Shown piece after piece: positions 31,003 through 39,238 of a stretch of 45,269 nucleotides of DNA. Position 1 is the stretch's first letter; the number at the start of each line of letters is the position of its first letter. This stretch comes from a virus: positions 1 through 45,269 of IMG/VR virus record IMGVR_UViG_3300045825_000495, one strand, 5' to 3'. Both the position numbers and the translations under genes were made by a program. Under the pieces are notes generated by a model, which worked only from the letters and a program-made list of their open reading frames with translations, had not been told where the DNA came from and searched no databases.

Positions 31003-33036
31003 TTATTTAGATTCGTAAGAGAATCCTTTTTCATTACAGAAATCAATCATTGCAATTGCTTTTTCGATTTCTTCATCACCTGCATAAGAGAAACGCTCAA
31101 GCATCTTGTACGTTTTAAACGCATCATCTGCTTCAACATTTGAATGGTCAATTGTTTCTACTTCTTTTGTAATATTGTAGATATTCATAATTTTACGAAT
31201 ATCGTAAGGAACCTCGACATTTTGTGAGTTACGTTTTAGGTCTGCAAGAGTAACAATTTTCTCAAGGATGCTTCCTTCAGGAATTTTAACACCACGTGTA
31301 ACAATGCTATAAAGCACAGAATCACTGTAAGGGAAATCATGACGAATTTCTTTTACTACTTGAGAACCTTTTAGATATTCCTCTAGGGATGTTGCTTTAG
31401 TTGATTTTACTTGTTTCTCATTCAACCCATACACACGACCTGTAAATACTTGCTCACGAAGGATACACAATGCTTTTACAAACAATTCAGGCTCATAAGT
31501 TGTACTTCCTACTACAACTGAGAAACGATTTGTCTCAACGAAATAATCGTTTGATGTGATATCTGATGCATCCATCTCAATTTCATTCCAACAATCAGTT
31601 TTGTTGTGAATGTAGTAGCGTGAATCAGAAAGAAATTTTACTTTTACAATGTTCTTTGGTTTACGAACAGGTTTAGGTTTTTCATAATTAAGATCATCGA
31701 AATCAGTAATCACAAGGTCTTTTTTACCCAAAAGATTTTTAAGACGACGGATAGTCATATCTGTGAAGATTGCGTAAACATTTACACGTTCATCACGAAC
31801 ACACGAACGAAGTTTGAAATCAAGATGTTTTACACCTTCAGGAACACGAACAATTTTATATCGTGAACTAGTATCGAACTCAAGTGTATTTGCATAGACA
31901 TTACCAACTGCATCTTTTGTTACACCTTTACGACCTTCTTTATACTCGATACATTTTTTAACTTCATCCGTGGATTTTACAGAGATATAATGTGAACCGG
32001 CATCATATTTTGAATTAGCAGGTGAGTTAGGTAATCCACGCATTGTTTTTTTCAATGATGCCCAGCGTTCTTTTGCTGTCCAAAGATCTGAGCATTTATC
32101 AATTTCTTCAGTGATTAATGCATTTACTTCAACAGCAAGTTCCATGAAACGTTTAGCAATTGCTTTTTTAGTGTCATCATCATAACTCAATGCTTCACGT
32201 GAAGGAGCAATGTCTAATGAACCAATTGGAAAATCAACTGCGTAACCAGCGTTAATTAACTCACGAACATTTATATTGAAATCATTTTTTTCAATGTATT
32301 CGGAAATCATGTTTACTTGGATAGGATATGCAACCTGGCCTTGAACGGCAAAAGAATCAGAATATGAATCTGATGCTCTCCAACCGTCACGATTAACTTG
32401 AATTGTATCCTCATTCCATGTAAAATGAGTATATCCAACAATATCAGGTTTAACTGTAAAGAAACGTAATTGTGTGCGAACTTCATAAGCAAATGAACTG
32501 ATAAGCGTATCTTTAACTGCAATCTCAATCTCAAGACCGTTATCTTCAGTTGTCTCCTCTGTTGCAAACATGGTAATGCTTGGAATAAAGTTTTTGTCAA
32601 CGAATACACTAAAGATTGTTTTCATACCGTTAAAATAGCTTGTAACGAAAAAACTATCAGTAATGGCGAACGGTGATTTAGAACCTAAACCTAAACAACC
32701 AACAACGTCGTTAGATTGAGTTTTTGTAGATTCAAAGAATGTTGTATAAACACTCATCATATCCTCGTTTGATAAACCAGTACCGTAGTCACGAATTTTA
32801 AACGTTGGGTCTAAACGTGTTGGGATCTGTAATGTAAATTGACGCTCAGGACATCCAGCCATAATATGTGAGTCATATGCATTTGTGCTTAACTCACGAA
32901 CAACAGAACCAACGGGATTAGAATATAGGTTCTGAGAAAGGATTTTAAATGCCTTTGCAGATGTTTTGATAGTGAATTCAGTTACTTCTGAAATCCCCTT
33001 CGTAGTAATGTTATTTTCTTCTTCTCTCATTATCAT
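31003..33036 (-). CDS. rIIA: rIIA-like GHKL ATPase-fold protein
   Basis: This 677-residue protein has the GHKL nucleotide-binding fold: SVVRELSTNAYDSH (N box), IRDYGTGLSNEDM (G1) and CLGLGSKSPFAITDSF (G2), as in T4 RIIA. T4 RIIA with RIIB affects lysis timing and excludes growth in lambda lysogens; the molecular role is unclear. ATG 33036 has AAGGAATTC upstream. The promoter is at 33071-33090. The rIIB-like gene is about 1 kb upstream, separated by the SprT-like and MazG-like genes. Confidence 0.9.
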   Translation of the reverse strand: MIMREEENNITTKGISEVTEFTIKTSAKAFKILSQNLYSNPVGSVVRELSTNAYDSHIMAGCPERQFTLQIPTRLDPTFKIRDYGTGLSNEDMMSVYTTFFESTKTQSNDVVGCLGLGSKSPFAITDSFFVTSYFNGMKTIFSVFVDKNFIPSITMFATEETTEDNGLEIEIAVKDTLISSFAYEVRTQLRFFTVKPDIVGYTHFTWNEDTIQVNRDGWRASDSYSDSFAVQGQVAYPIQVNMISEYIEKNDFNINVRELINAGYAVDFPIGSLDIAPSREALSYDDDTKKAIAKRFMELAVEVNALITEEIDKCSDLWTAKERWASLKKTMRGLPNSPANSKYDAGSHYISVKSTDEVKKCIEYKEGRKGVTKDAVGNVYANTLEFDTSSRYKIVRVPEGVKHLDFKLRSCVRDERVNVYAIFTDMTIRRLKNLLGKKDLVITDFDDLNYEKPKPVRKPKNIVKVKFLSDSRYYIHNKTDCWNEIEMDASDITSNDYFVETNRFSVVVGSTTYEPELFVKALCILREQVFTGRVYGLNEKQVKSTKATSLEEYLKGSQVVKEIRHDFPYSDSVLYSIVTRGVKIPEGSILEKIVTLADLKRNSQNVEVPYDIRKIMNIYNITKEVETIDHSNVEADDAFKTYKMLERFSYAGDEEIEKAIAMIDFCNEKGFSYESK

Positions 33037-33070
33037 CTTGAATTCCTTCTGTCTTTCTTTTCTTATAACA

Positions 33071-33090
33071 ATTATATCATAATAAACTTA
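33071..33090 (-). promoter_or_regulatory. Recurrent extended -10 promoter
   Basis: TTAAGTTTATTA then TGATATAAT, upstream of rIIA. Confidence 0.78.
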
Positions 33091-33098
33091 ATAGAAGA

Positions 33099-33626
33099 TT
33101 AATTTTTCTTCTCAAGTTTACATTTACATTTTTTACAAGTATACACTGCACCCCTGGCAATTTTTGTGTGCATCAATGGTGTTACCAGATGTGTATCACA
33201 CTTACAACTATACTCAACTGTTCCCCGAGATTTTTGTGTAGTTCTCAATGACTCACTCTTAGAGAAGAGGTTTGTGGTTGCGGAACCTTCGATTCCAAAC
33301 AATGAGCAAACATTTTTAAATTCACGACCATGGGATTGTACTTTACGATAAGCATTATTATAACCTGTTGGGTATAACTTATTGACAATGAGGTGAGCAT
33401 ATTCATGTACAACGACTTCATCGATATACAATTCTTTAAACTCATTAAGAAGTTTTGGGTTAAGACGCATTACAATCTTGTTAGAACTTTTTCTAACCAT
33501 ACCTAATGCACTAACAGAATCTAAATCGTAATTTATTACGAAATCTTTTGGGACAATAATATCGCCCCATTTCTTTGTAACGATAGACTCTAATTCTTTG
33601 ATTTTGTTTTCAACTAATTTACGCAT
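33099..33626 (-). CDS. SprT-like zinc metalloprotease
   Basis: This 175-residue protein has HEYAH (H74-H78, the HExxH zinc motif) in VVVHEYAHLIV, a later QSHGREF with the third ligand, and a C-terminal zinc ribbon (YSCKCD...YTCKKCKCK). This matches SprT/Spartan-type proteases, which degrade DNA-protein crosslinks in other systems. The phage role is unknown. It is the only gene here with a canonical sigma70 promoter (33659-33687). Confidence 0.9.
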   Translation of the reverse strand: MRKLVENKIKELESIVTKKWGDIIVPKDFVINYDLDSVSALGMVRKSSNKIVMRLNPKLLNEFKELYIDEVVVHEYAHLIVNKLYPTGYNNAYRKVQSHGREFKNVCSLFGIEGSATTNLFSKSESLRTTQKSRGTVEYSCKCDTHLVTPLMHTKIARGAVYTCKKCKCKLEKKN

Positions 33627-33658
33627 GAAAATCCTTCTATCTTTCTTTTCTTACATAT

Positions 33659-33687
33659 ATTATAGCAGAAAAGAAAAGGAATGTCAA
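33659..33687 (-). promoter_or_regulatory. Canonical sigma70 promoter of the SprT-like gene
   Basis: TTGACA and TATAAT with a 17-base spacer, plus TGC extending the -10 and an A-rich tract upstream. It is the best match to the bacterial consensus in the window. Confidence 0.88.
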
Positions 33688-33701
33688 GCGTTTTTAGTAT
33701 T

Positions 33702-34016
33702 TTAGTATTTTTCTACTTTTGATTTCCACTTGTTCAGTTTTTTATCGAACATTGCTTTTACTTCTTCATCGGGGAATCCGAGACTGTTAATAATATCAAC
33801 TGCAACGTTTACTACATCACAACATTCTTCTAACACACCTTCGTATGATGATGAACTTGATTTACTTACATTCTTTGAACCTGATACACCTAGATACGCC
33901 TGGGCAACTTCTCCCGTTTCCTCAGATAGTTTGATTACCTTGTTATGTAATGCAACACCAGCATCTGAGGCACTCAAGAACTCGAGTAACTCATAATCAA
34001 TGAAATTTTTTGCCAT
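33702..34016 (-). CDS. MazG-like nucleoside triphosphate pyrophosphatase
   Basis: A 104-residue all-alpha NTP-PPase: KLSEETGEVAQAYL provides the ExxE pair and VLEECCDVVNVAVDII the second E..D pair. Such enzymes hydrolyse (d)NTPs or related alarmones. The ATG shares bases with the rIIB-like stop (TAATGG). Confidence 0.88.
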   Translation of the reverse strand: MAKNFIDYELLEFLSASDAGVALHNKVIKLSEETGEVAQAYLGVSGSKNVSKSSSSSYEGVLEECCDVVNVAVDIINSLGFPDEEVKAMFDKKLNKWKSKVEKY

Positions 34017-35167
34017 TAGTTTCCTTTAAAAATATTTACGAATGTATCAAAGTAGGATCTTGGTTTAGGTTGAGTATTGCATGTACAGTTTGAGATTACG
34101 TTTCTGCAACCTGAACAAATTCTGTTATCTATTACTTCTTCACGTTGTTTAACCGCTTCTACAACTTGCTCTTTCCATTCTTCAGGATTTTCGCATGTAC
34201 AAAGCTCAATAAAATTTCCACAATGTGGGCAACATGTTTTTTCGAGACCAGCTAATTCTTCGCCCATGTTTGCTACCGCAGCTTGGATGATTTCTTTAGC
34301 AGTTTCACGTTGTGTGTTCATTGCTTCTCTCATCTCTTCGTCGTTAGAAATCTCATCCTCGAAATCTTCTTCACCTTCTTCGTCACGATCTCCATCCCAT
34401 TCACCACGGGAATCGTAATCAGTATAGCAATATTTGTTACGCAATTCGTCACATGTCTTATCATCAAGCTCACCAATAACTTTGTATTCACAAACACGCA
34501 TCTTTGTATTGTTATAATCCTTTGGAATTGCAACAACGTCTTTAGGATTTACCTCACAAATAACTACACGGTCAAACCCACCACCGAAATGCGGAAGATA
34601 ATCAAACGAGCATACATGTAATCCATGGGAACATGTATTGTCCGGATTCTCATCAACCTTGAATCGTGACATTGTACATACCTGACCAATCGAATTGTCA
34701 AATTTACCAGAATATATATCCATGTAATCTGCACGTACTTTTTTGTACACGAGAAAATTCCCGTTTGAATTGATTGGAATACCACCATGTTCAAGGAACT
34801 CATACAGCGAGTTAACTGCACGATAAGATGTATTTTGGTACAAATTATCAATGAATTTTTCAAGATATTGTAAATTGTGATTTTCTGACATCATATCAAT
34901 AATACGACCTGACATGAAATCATTCAACGGTTCGCCTTTATACTGGATATGACCATCTTCAAGAACAAATTGTGAATCACGAGATGCAAGGTTTTCTTTT
35001 ACCGCTGTTACGAGATCGATTAACTCAAGAATACCATTATAGTCATCTTTATTTAACTTATCAATAATTGTCTTATAGTTTTGATGAGTAGATTCAACAC
35101 TCTTCATTTTACCATCAATCATGATCGATAACGTTCCGTTACCTTTTAAGATATATGATACTTGCAT
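34016..35167 (-). CDS. rIIB: rIIB-like protein
   Basis: This 383-residue protein carries the conserved rIIB core: SLYEFLEHGGIPINSNGNFL and VYKKVRADYMDIYSG, GQVCTMSRFKVDENPD, CSHGLHVCSFDYLPHFG and VVAIPKDYNNTKMRVCEYKV. After an acidic stretch (DRDEEGEEDFEDE) it ends with two Cys-rich zinc-ribbon-like units (CCPHCGNFIELCTC, CSGCRNVISNCTC), a C-terminal extension I do not associate with T4 RIIB. It is probably the functional partner of the rIIA-like protein. Confidence 0.85.
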   Translation of the reverse strand: MQVSYILKGNGTLSIMIDGKMKSVESTHQNYKTIIDKLNKDDYNGILELIDLVTAVKENLASRDSQFVLEDGHIQYKGEPLNDFMSGRIIDMMSENHNLQYLEKFIDNLYQNTSYRAVNSLYEFLEHGGIPINSNGNFLVYKKVRADYMDIYSGKFDNSIGQVCTMSRFKVDENPDNTCSHGLHVCSFDYLPHFGGGFDRVVICEVNPKDVVAIPKDYNNTKMRVCEYKVIGELDDKTCDELRNKYCYTDYDSRGEWDGDRDEEGEEDFEDEISNDEEMREAMNTQRETAKEIIQAAVANMGEELAGLEKTCCPHCGNFIELCTCENPEEWKEQVVEAVKQREEVIDNRICSGCRNVISNCTCNTQPKPRSYFDTFVNIFKGN

Positions 35168-35168
35168 A

Positions 35169-35327
35169 TTATTTTCCTTCTACATTTTCAACAGGTGTAC
35201 CAAAAATGAAAGCACGTAATTCTGCTTCAGTTTTCTTTGGTTCACGTGATCTACGTGCTTTATCAAGCGAATTTACAACTTTACGTTCTGCTCGTACTAA
35301 TACGTCGTTCTCTGCGTTCTTTGTCAT
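35169..35327 (-). CDS. Small basic protein, 52 aa
   Basis: MTKNAENDVLVRAERKVVNS starts a charged helical protein. AAGGATTAAC precedes the ATG, and it is the first gene after the promoter at 35355-35376. Its stop TAA shares bases with the rIIB-like start region (TAATATG). Confidence 0.72.
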   Translation of the reverse strand: MTKNAENDVLVRAERKVVNSLDKARRSREPKKTEAELRAFIFGTPVENVEGK

Positions 35328-35354
35328 GTTAATCCTTCAATTTGTTATACGATA

Positions 35355-35376
35355 ATTATATCACATTAATCTTAAG
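35355..35376 (-). promoter_or_regulatory. Recurrent extended -10 promoter
   Basis: CTTAAGATTAATG then TGATATAAT, upstream of the 52-residue gene and rIIB operon. Confidence 0.72.
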
Positions 35377-35382
35377 ATTAGA

Positions 35383-36330
35383 TTAATTACTTAATGTAAT
35401 ATAAACTTTTTTGAATCTATTATTGAATGATGAAACATCCATTGATTTGTAATTATCATTTCTGAAAGACCAGTTGAAGCACATCAATGTGCGTGTTGAT
35501 TGGTCTAATGTAATTGGTTTATCTGCCACACGTTGTTTTGGCGTATTATGCGAACCATAATAACCATAATTACGTTCTTCGTGTGAGCAGTACAATGATG
35601 TCCCATCGGATACAATATTATATCCGTGTCGTGTATGATCTGTTCTTGTAGTATTGATTACTAATGCATTATCATCTAACTTATCAACACCAAGGTAGAA
35701 GTATGGATTATCGCCATAACGTTGTGATTGTTCCATTGCACGTTCTTCCCAACCTTCAAACGTTGTAGAACACATTCCTAGATCTTCAACAGCATTTTGT
35801 TTGAAACGATCTGGAACACTATTTCTACAATCTCGTCTAACAGGATCAAAGTATGAGAACACGAAATGTTCTGTACCTTGTTTTGATAACTTGACATTTG
35901 TGTCTTTTACCTTTGCAGAAATATAATTTCGTTTTCCTAAGTAAAGAAATGTACTTCCACAAACAGTTTTGTATGTATGACCTTCAATGAGATCATTCTT
36001 GTTGATGAGAGTTTCAACACGTTTCTCAAATTTTTCTTTCCACTCATTGTACATCTCAACCGTATAGAGACTACGATCATTTCCAATAATGTATGTCCCC
36101 TCAAGTTTATTACCAACTAAGGTAATGTCTTGTTCTTTTAGAAATTGGAAGAAGCGTTTAATACTGATGTCCGCAATGCTTACACCTTCGTCGTTTGACA
36201 GAATACAAGATTCGTTTTTGTTATATGATTTAGCCGTGATTGACCACGTACTTGATAATGTAGGTTTTATCTCAGTTTTCATTGAGATAAATGGCTTGAA
36301 TAGTTTGGAGTTGAAATCGCAATAACTCAT
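35383..36330 (-). CDS. Hypothetical protein, 315 aa
   Basis: A large soluble protein with no recognised motif. A FVFSYFDPVRRDCRNS stretch lies in the middle and a Tyr/Gly-rich patch (ERNYGYYGSHNTPK) near the C-terminus. GAAGGATT lies upstream of the ATG, 15 bases after the Pth2 stop, so the two are in one operon. Function unknown. Confidence 0.8.
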   Translation of the reverse strand: MSYCDFNSKLFKPFISMKTEIKPTLSSTWSITAKSYNKNESCILSNDEGVSIADISIKRFFQFLKEQDITLVGNKLEGTYIIGNDRSLYTVEMYNEWKEKFEKRVETLINKNDLIEGHTYKTVCGSTFLYLGKRNYISAKVKDTNVKLSKQGTEHFVFSYFDPVRRDCRNSVPDRFKQNAVEDLGMCSTTFEGWEERAMEQSQRYGDNPYFYLGVDKLDDNALVINTTRTDHTRHGYNIVSDGTSLYCSHEERNYGYYGSHNTPKQRVADKPITLDQSTRTLMCFNWSFRNDNYKSMDVSSFNNRFKKVYITLSN

Positions 36331-36345
36331 GGGAATCCTTCTTTC

Positions 36346-36765
36346 TTAATCTAAAAGTCTAAGTGACTTTGTTATTGGGTCTATATTACTTGAAAAATCA
36401 GGTCCTATACCTACGCATGTGTATGTTGGTTCATTGAATACAGTAAATCCCGAATCCTTAATAAGGACACATGACAAACCTGCTTCTTTTGCTTGAGCAT
36501 AAATCTTTAGAAGTTTTTCCTCAGATTTAACATAAACAACAATTTTACGGAAACTACCGTTTAACCACTCAGCCCATGCATCACCGGGAATTAAATCAAT
36601 GAACAATTTGACAGGGTATCCTGATACATCAAGGTCATCATGATTGAATCCACGCATCTTCTGCATGAGTGTACCTAGGCTAGCATGTGCCACTTGTGCG
36701 GCAAGTTTACCTGAAGGCATATTTAGATCTTTACGAACAACTATGACCTGTTTTACAATGTCCAC
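36346..36765 (-). CDS. Peptidyl-tRNA hydrolase, Pth2 type
   Basis: This 139-residue protein matches the archaeal/eukaryotic Pth2 fold rather than bacterial Pth. KQVIVVRKDLNMPSGKLAAQ then VAHASLGTL, KIVVYVKSEEKLLKIYAQ, and DSGFTVFNEPTYTCVGIGP are the conserved blocks. It cleaves peptidyl-tRNA to recycle tRNA from stalled translation. The start is GTG at 36765 with AAAGGAAAGAT; an overlapping ATG is out of frame. It may protect tRNA pools during infection, alongside RNA ligase and SmpB. Confidence 0.9.
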   Translation of the reverse strand: MDIVKQVIVVRKDLNMPSGKLAAQVAHASLGTLMQKMRGFNHDDLDVSGYPVKLFIDLIPGDAWAEWLNGSFRKIVVYVKSEEKLLKIYAQAKEAGLSCVLIKDSGFTVFNEPTYTCVGIGPDFSSNIDPITKSLRLLD

Positions 36766-36774
36766 ATCTTTCCT

Positions 36775-37074
36775 TTATTTTTTGGAACCGATAATAGTCC
36801 AATCATATTTTTTAAGATTATAATCTTCCATGTCTTTAAGGACATATTCAGTACAACCCATTTTCAAAAGTTTTGCAACAATTTCTGAGTTATCATCTTG
36901 TTTGCGCTTGTATGTTGCACCATCATCTATGTAAGCAACATATCGATCATAACCTTTGATTAAACTTTCAACCTCTTTTTGATCAAATTCTTGATCAAAT
37001 TTCAATGAGTTGAATTTATCGGAATAATCGAAACTATTACCTTTTTCTTCTGATACGAGTGTTTTGAATTCCAT
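36775..37074 (-). CDS. Hypothetical protein, 99 aa, possible capsid-targeted
   Basis: The N-terminus MEFKTLVSEEKGNS has an xSE site and resembles, weakly, the capsid-targeting-like starts elsewhere here. A late-type core (AATAAATA) lies 19 bases upstream. The rest is charged and soluble. Function unknown. Confidence 0.65.
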   Translation of the reverse strand: MEFKTLVSEEKGNSFDYSDKFNSLKFDQEFDQKEVESLIKGYDRYVAYIDDGATYKRKQDDNSEIVAKLLKMGCTEYVLKDMEDYNLKKYDWTIIGSKK

Positions 37075-37092
37075 TGATATATCCTTTTTACG

Positions 37093-37100
37093 TATTTATT
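37093..37100 (-). promoter_or_regulatory. Late-type promoter core AATAAATA
   Basis: AATAAATA on the minus strand ends 19 bases before ATG 37074. Confidence 0.45.
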
Positions 37101-37314
37101 TAGTTATGTCAAACATACATTTTTCATGCATTCTGGAAAAATCATAAAAATCATCGTATGAAAAATTAACAAGCATTTTTACAACTGTTTCAAATTCTTG
37201 TTCAGATAATCTCACTGTATCGAATGTATCGAACCAGCTGACAACATATGTTTCTGAACTATTGTATGTTATGTTGTATTTTGTGTTGAATTTTAACATT
37301 TCAATATTGGTCAT
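37096..37314 (-). CDS. Hypothetical protein, 72 aa
   Basis: Start chosen at ATG 37314 (MTNIEMLKF) with GGGAGAATAT; an upstream in-frame Met would add hydrophobic residues that overlap the preceding gene. Soluble, acidic, no family. It overlaps the end of the 37301-37534 gene. Confidence 0.65.
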   Translation of the reverse strand: MTNIEMLKFNTKYNITYNSSETYVVSWFDTFDTVRLSEQEFETVVKMLVNFSYDDFYDFSRMHEKCMFDITK

Positions 37315-37534
37315 TATATTCTCCCATAAACATATCAGGCAATACATTATTGACAAAAGATCGCATCTCATCACGTGTAATAGGACGTTTCATCTCACTA
37401 TCAAGAAGCACTAGAAATTCCTTCTCGAACTTTATGTAATTAACACCTGTTGCTTCATCTGTTCCCATAAGGAATGGCAATGTATCATAAAACTCTGCCC
37501 AAGTAAACATTGTCTGTATAAATGCTTCAGTCAT
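37301..37534 (-). CDS. Hypothetical protein, 77 aa
   Basis: An acidic protein sharing a theme with the next gene upstream (DFG/DEATG-type aromatic and acidic segments). GAAGGATCAAA precedes the ATG. Function unknown. Confidence 0.7.
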   Translation of the reverse strand: MTEAFIQTMFTWAEFYDTLPFLMGTDEATGVNYIKFEKEFLVLLDSEMKRPITRDEMRSFVNNVLPDMFMGEYNDQY

Positions 37535-37559
37535 TTTGATCCTTCTTTATAATACAACA

Positions 37560-37568
37560 ATTATATCA
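37560..37568 (-). promoter_or_regulatory. Extended -10 promoter inside the end of the upstream gene
   Basis: TGATATAAT on the minus strand, upstream of the 77-residue gene and overlapping the 3' end of 37566-37853. No TTTAAG element. Confidence 0.55.
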
Positions 37569-37853
37569 GTTTTTATCTTTGTTGTCAATGATTTTTTGAT
37601 CGATCTCAGCAAGATGTTCATCAGTTAAACTATTCAGCATGTTTTCCAATGATGTGTTTACAAACTTTTCGAATTCAGAGACAAATGTATCTTCAGGAAT
37701 ATACTTGTAGCATTCCTGAAGATATTCATCATCAATATCGAATTTAATCATTTCTCCTTCTTCATCCGAAGCAGTGAAAGGAAGTACACCAAAATCCTCA
37801 TGATACTTTTGGATTAATATTGCAATATAATCTTGTGCTGTAAATTCATTCAT
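37566..37853 (-). CDS. Hypothetical acidic protein, 95 aa
   Basis: Start chosen at ATG 37853 (MNEFTAQDYIAIL), overlapping the zinc-ribbon gene stop as ATGA; a GTG three codons earlier is less likely. Strongly acidic. Function unknown. Confidence 0.7.
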   Translation of the reverse strand: MNEFTAQDYIAILIQKYHEDFGVLPFTASDEEGEMIKFDIDDEYLQECYKYIPEDTFVSEFEKFVNTSLENMLNSLTDEHLAEIDQKIIDNKDKN

Positions 37854-38026
37854 GATTTCCACCCATCTGATGTTCTTATACCAACACTAGTATTCCATAT
37901 GCGTTTCAATGGAGATTCACATTTTTCACAAACTTGATTATCAAGTTCAGAATAAGAAATATTTCTTTCAACTTGAACTTCGAAGTTTTCACATTTTTCG
38001 TTCTCACATTTAAAATCGTATGTCAA
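37850..38026 (-). CDS. FmdB-like zinc-ribbon protein, 58 aa
   Basis: MTYDFKCENEKCENFEVQVE and two CxxxxC/CxxC pairs (KCENEKC, VCEKCES) form a small zinc ribbon like the FmdB family; the ending RIWNTSVGIRTSDGWKS is also typical. The start is TTG at 38026 with AAAAGGAG, overlapping the stop of the gene before it. It is probably a small nucleic-acid or protein binding factor. Confidence 0.72.
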   Translation of the reverse strand: MTYDFKCENEKCENFEVQVERNISYSELDNQVCEKCESPLKRIWNTSVGIRTSDGWKS

Positions 38027-38325
38027 ATTTTCTCCTTTTGTTTTTTATTTTTATCATCATACTCACGTGCATAACTACGAGCAGAAATAAATGCATCTTT
38101 TAACACTAGTAATAGGTTATATGCAAGATATGAGCCCATTCCTACAACACCAGTAATAATAAGACCTGCTGCAACCTTTACGAGGAATAATTCAAATCCA
38201 GATACTGCTGCAGATGTTGCCCATGGCGTCAATCCTAACAATAATACATATATGAATCCAGTAACAATCCAGAGTCCTTCGTTATCATTGTACAATTTTT
38301 TGATTACATATATTATCTTATTCAA
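38023..38325 (-). CDS. Membrane protein, 100 aa
   Basis: Two membrane segments (LWIVTGFIYVLLLGL and VKVAAGLIITGVVGMGSYL with following AYNLLLVL) then a basic cytoplasmic tail (DDKNKKQKEKI). The start is TTG 38325 with AAAAGGAT. Function unknown. Confidence 0.72.
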   Translation of the reverse strand: MNKIIYVIKKLYNDNEGLWIVTGFIYVLLLGLTPWATSAAVSGFELFLVKVAAGLIITGVVGMGSYLAYNLLLVLKDAFISARSYAREYDDKNKKQKEKI

Positions 38326-38539
38326 TTATATCCTTTTTATATAAAGCAATCATTTGCTTCTGATCTTCGATTGTAGTTAGCATCATCTGATGTTCTGTAT
38401 ATCTATCATTGCTTCGCTTTATCGTTTTCACTGAATCAATGAATAAATTATAGATTCCATAACACAAATAATAGAACATAATTACAACAAGAACGGAAAA
38501 TGCACCAAGAATGTTTTTAACGCAAATTGACCTAACCAC
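38318..38539 (-). CDS. Single-pass membrane protein, 73 aa, uncertain start
   Basis: A hydrophobic segment (LGAFSVLVVIMFYYLCYGIY) is followed by a Gln-rich helical tail. The GTG start at 38539 has no obvious ribosome binding site. Overlap with the 38325 start suggests coupling. Confidence 0.55.
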   Translation of the reverse strand: MVRSICVKNILGAFSVLVVIMFYYLCYGIYNLFIDSVKTIKRSNDRYTEHQMMLTTIEDQKQMIALYKKDIIE

Positions 38540-38545
38540 GGGACA

Positions 38546-38659
38546 TTAGGGCAATATCATAAGACAAAACCCTAATGCAATTGATAAAATTGTTAATCCA
38601 AGAATCTTGAATGAGTCATTATCGATCAATTCACCTAAAATATATCCAATTCGTCCCAT
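38546..38659 (-). CDS. Tiny membrane protein, 37 aa
   Basis: MGRIGYILGELIDNDSFKIL then GLTILSIALGFCLMILP: one membrane segment at the C-terminus. The ATG lies one base after the stop of the SpoT-like gene, so it is coupled. Confidence 0.6.
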   Translation of the reverse strand: MGRIGYILGELIDNDSFKILGLTILSIALGFCLMILP

Positions 38660-38660
38660 A

Positions 38661-39194
38661 TTATGCTTTTGTGATTTTACGCAGATTTGTGATAACACGA
38701 CATTTATCTAAAATGTCCATTGCAATAGATGCTTGTGAAGCAGTAAGTTTACGATTTTTCTTGACGTGATTTACCAATTCAATGGTATCAAGAAGCATTT
38801 GATCTGATGGATTATCAGAGATATTACCTAAACGGTCTGCGAATTTAAGAATCAAACCATAGTTAGAAATCCCACAGAGTTTGATTTTAAGATATTCATT
38901 TTTACCGATTTGCTTGATAAGGTTTTCATCAGATGTCAATTCCATTACAAGTGATGCAATGAGAGGGGTAAACTCATTTACTATCTCATCAAAGGTTGTA
39001 TCAGTATCTTCAAGTGTATCATGAAGTAAAGCTGCACATACTAGTTCTTCAATATTTTTTGATTGCTTGTATTGAGCTAGGATATAACTCACCATGATAG
39101 GATGAACAATATATGGTTCACCTGAACCTCTACGAGTTTGACCTTCGTGTTTTTCCGTTGCGAATTTAATCGCTTTCAAGATCATTGCTGACAT
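38661..39194 (-). CDS. SpoT/MESH1-like HD hydrolase
   Basis: A 177-residue HD protein of the (p)ppGpp hydrolase type: GQTRRGSGEPYIVHP, LLHDTLEDTDTT and LKFADRLGNISD carry the metal ligands and the ED pair of SpoT/MESH1 hydrolases. No synthetase domain is present. It could lower host alarmone levels or act on NADPH-like substrates as MESH1 does. AAGGATTAAC precedes the ATG; the promoter is at 39221-39238. Confidence 0.88.
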   Translation of the reverse strand: MSAMILKAIKFATEKHEGQTRRGSGEPYIVHPIMVSYILAQYKQSKNIEELVCAALLHDTLEDTDTTFDEIVNEFTPLIASLVMELTSDENLIKQIGKNEYLKIKLCGISNYGLILKFADRLGNISDNPSDQMLLDTIELVNHVKKNRKLTASQASIAMDILDKCRVITNLRKITKA

Positions 39195-39220
39195 GTTAAT
39201 CCTTCTTTTTTGTATGATAT

Positions 39221-39238
39221 ATTATATCATAATAACCT
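39221..39238 (-). promoter_or_regulatory. Recurrent extended -10 promoter
   Basis: TTAAGGTTATTA then TGATATAAT, upstream of the SpoT-like gene. Confidence 0.72.
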
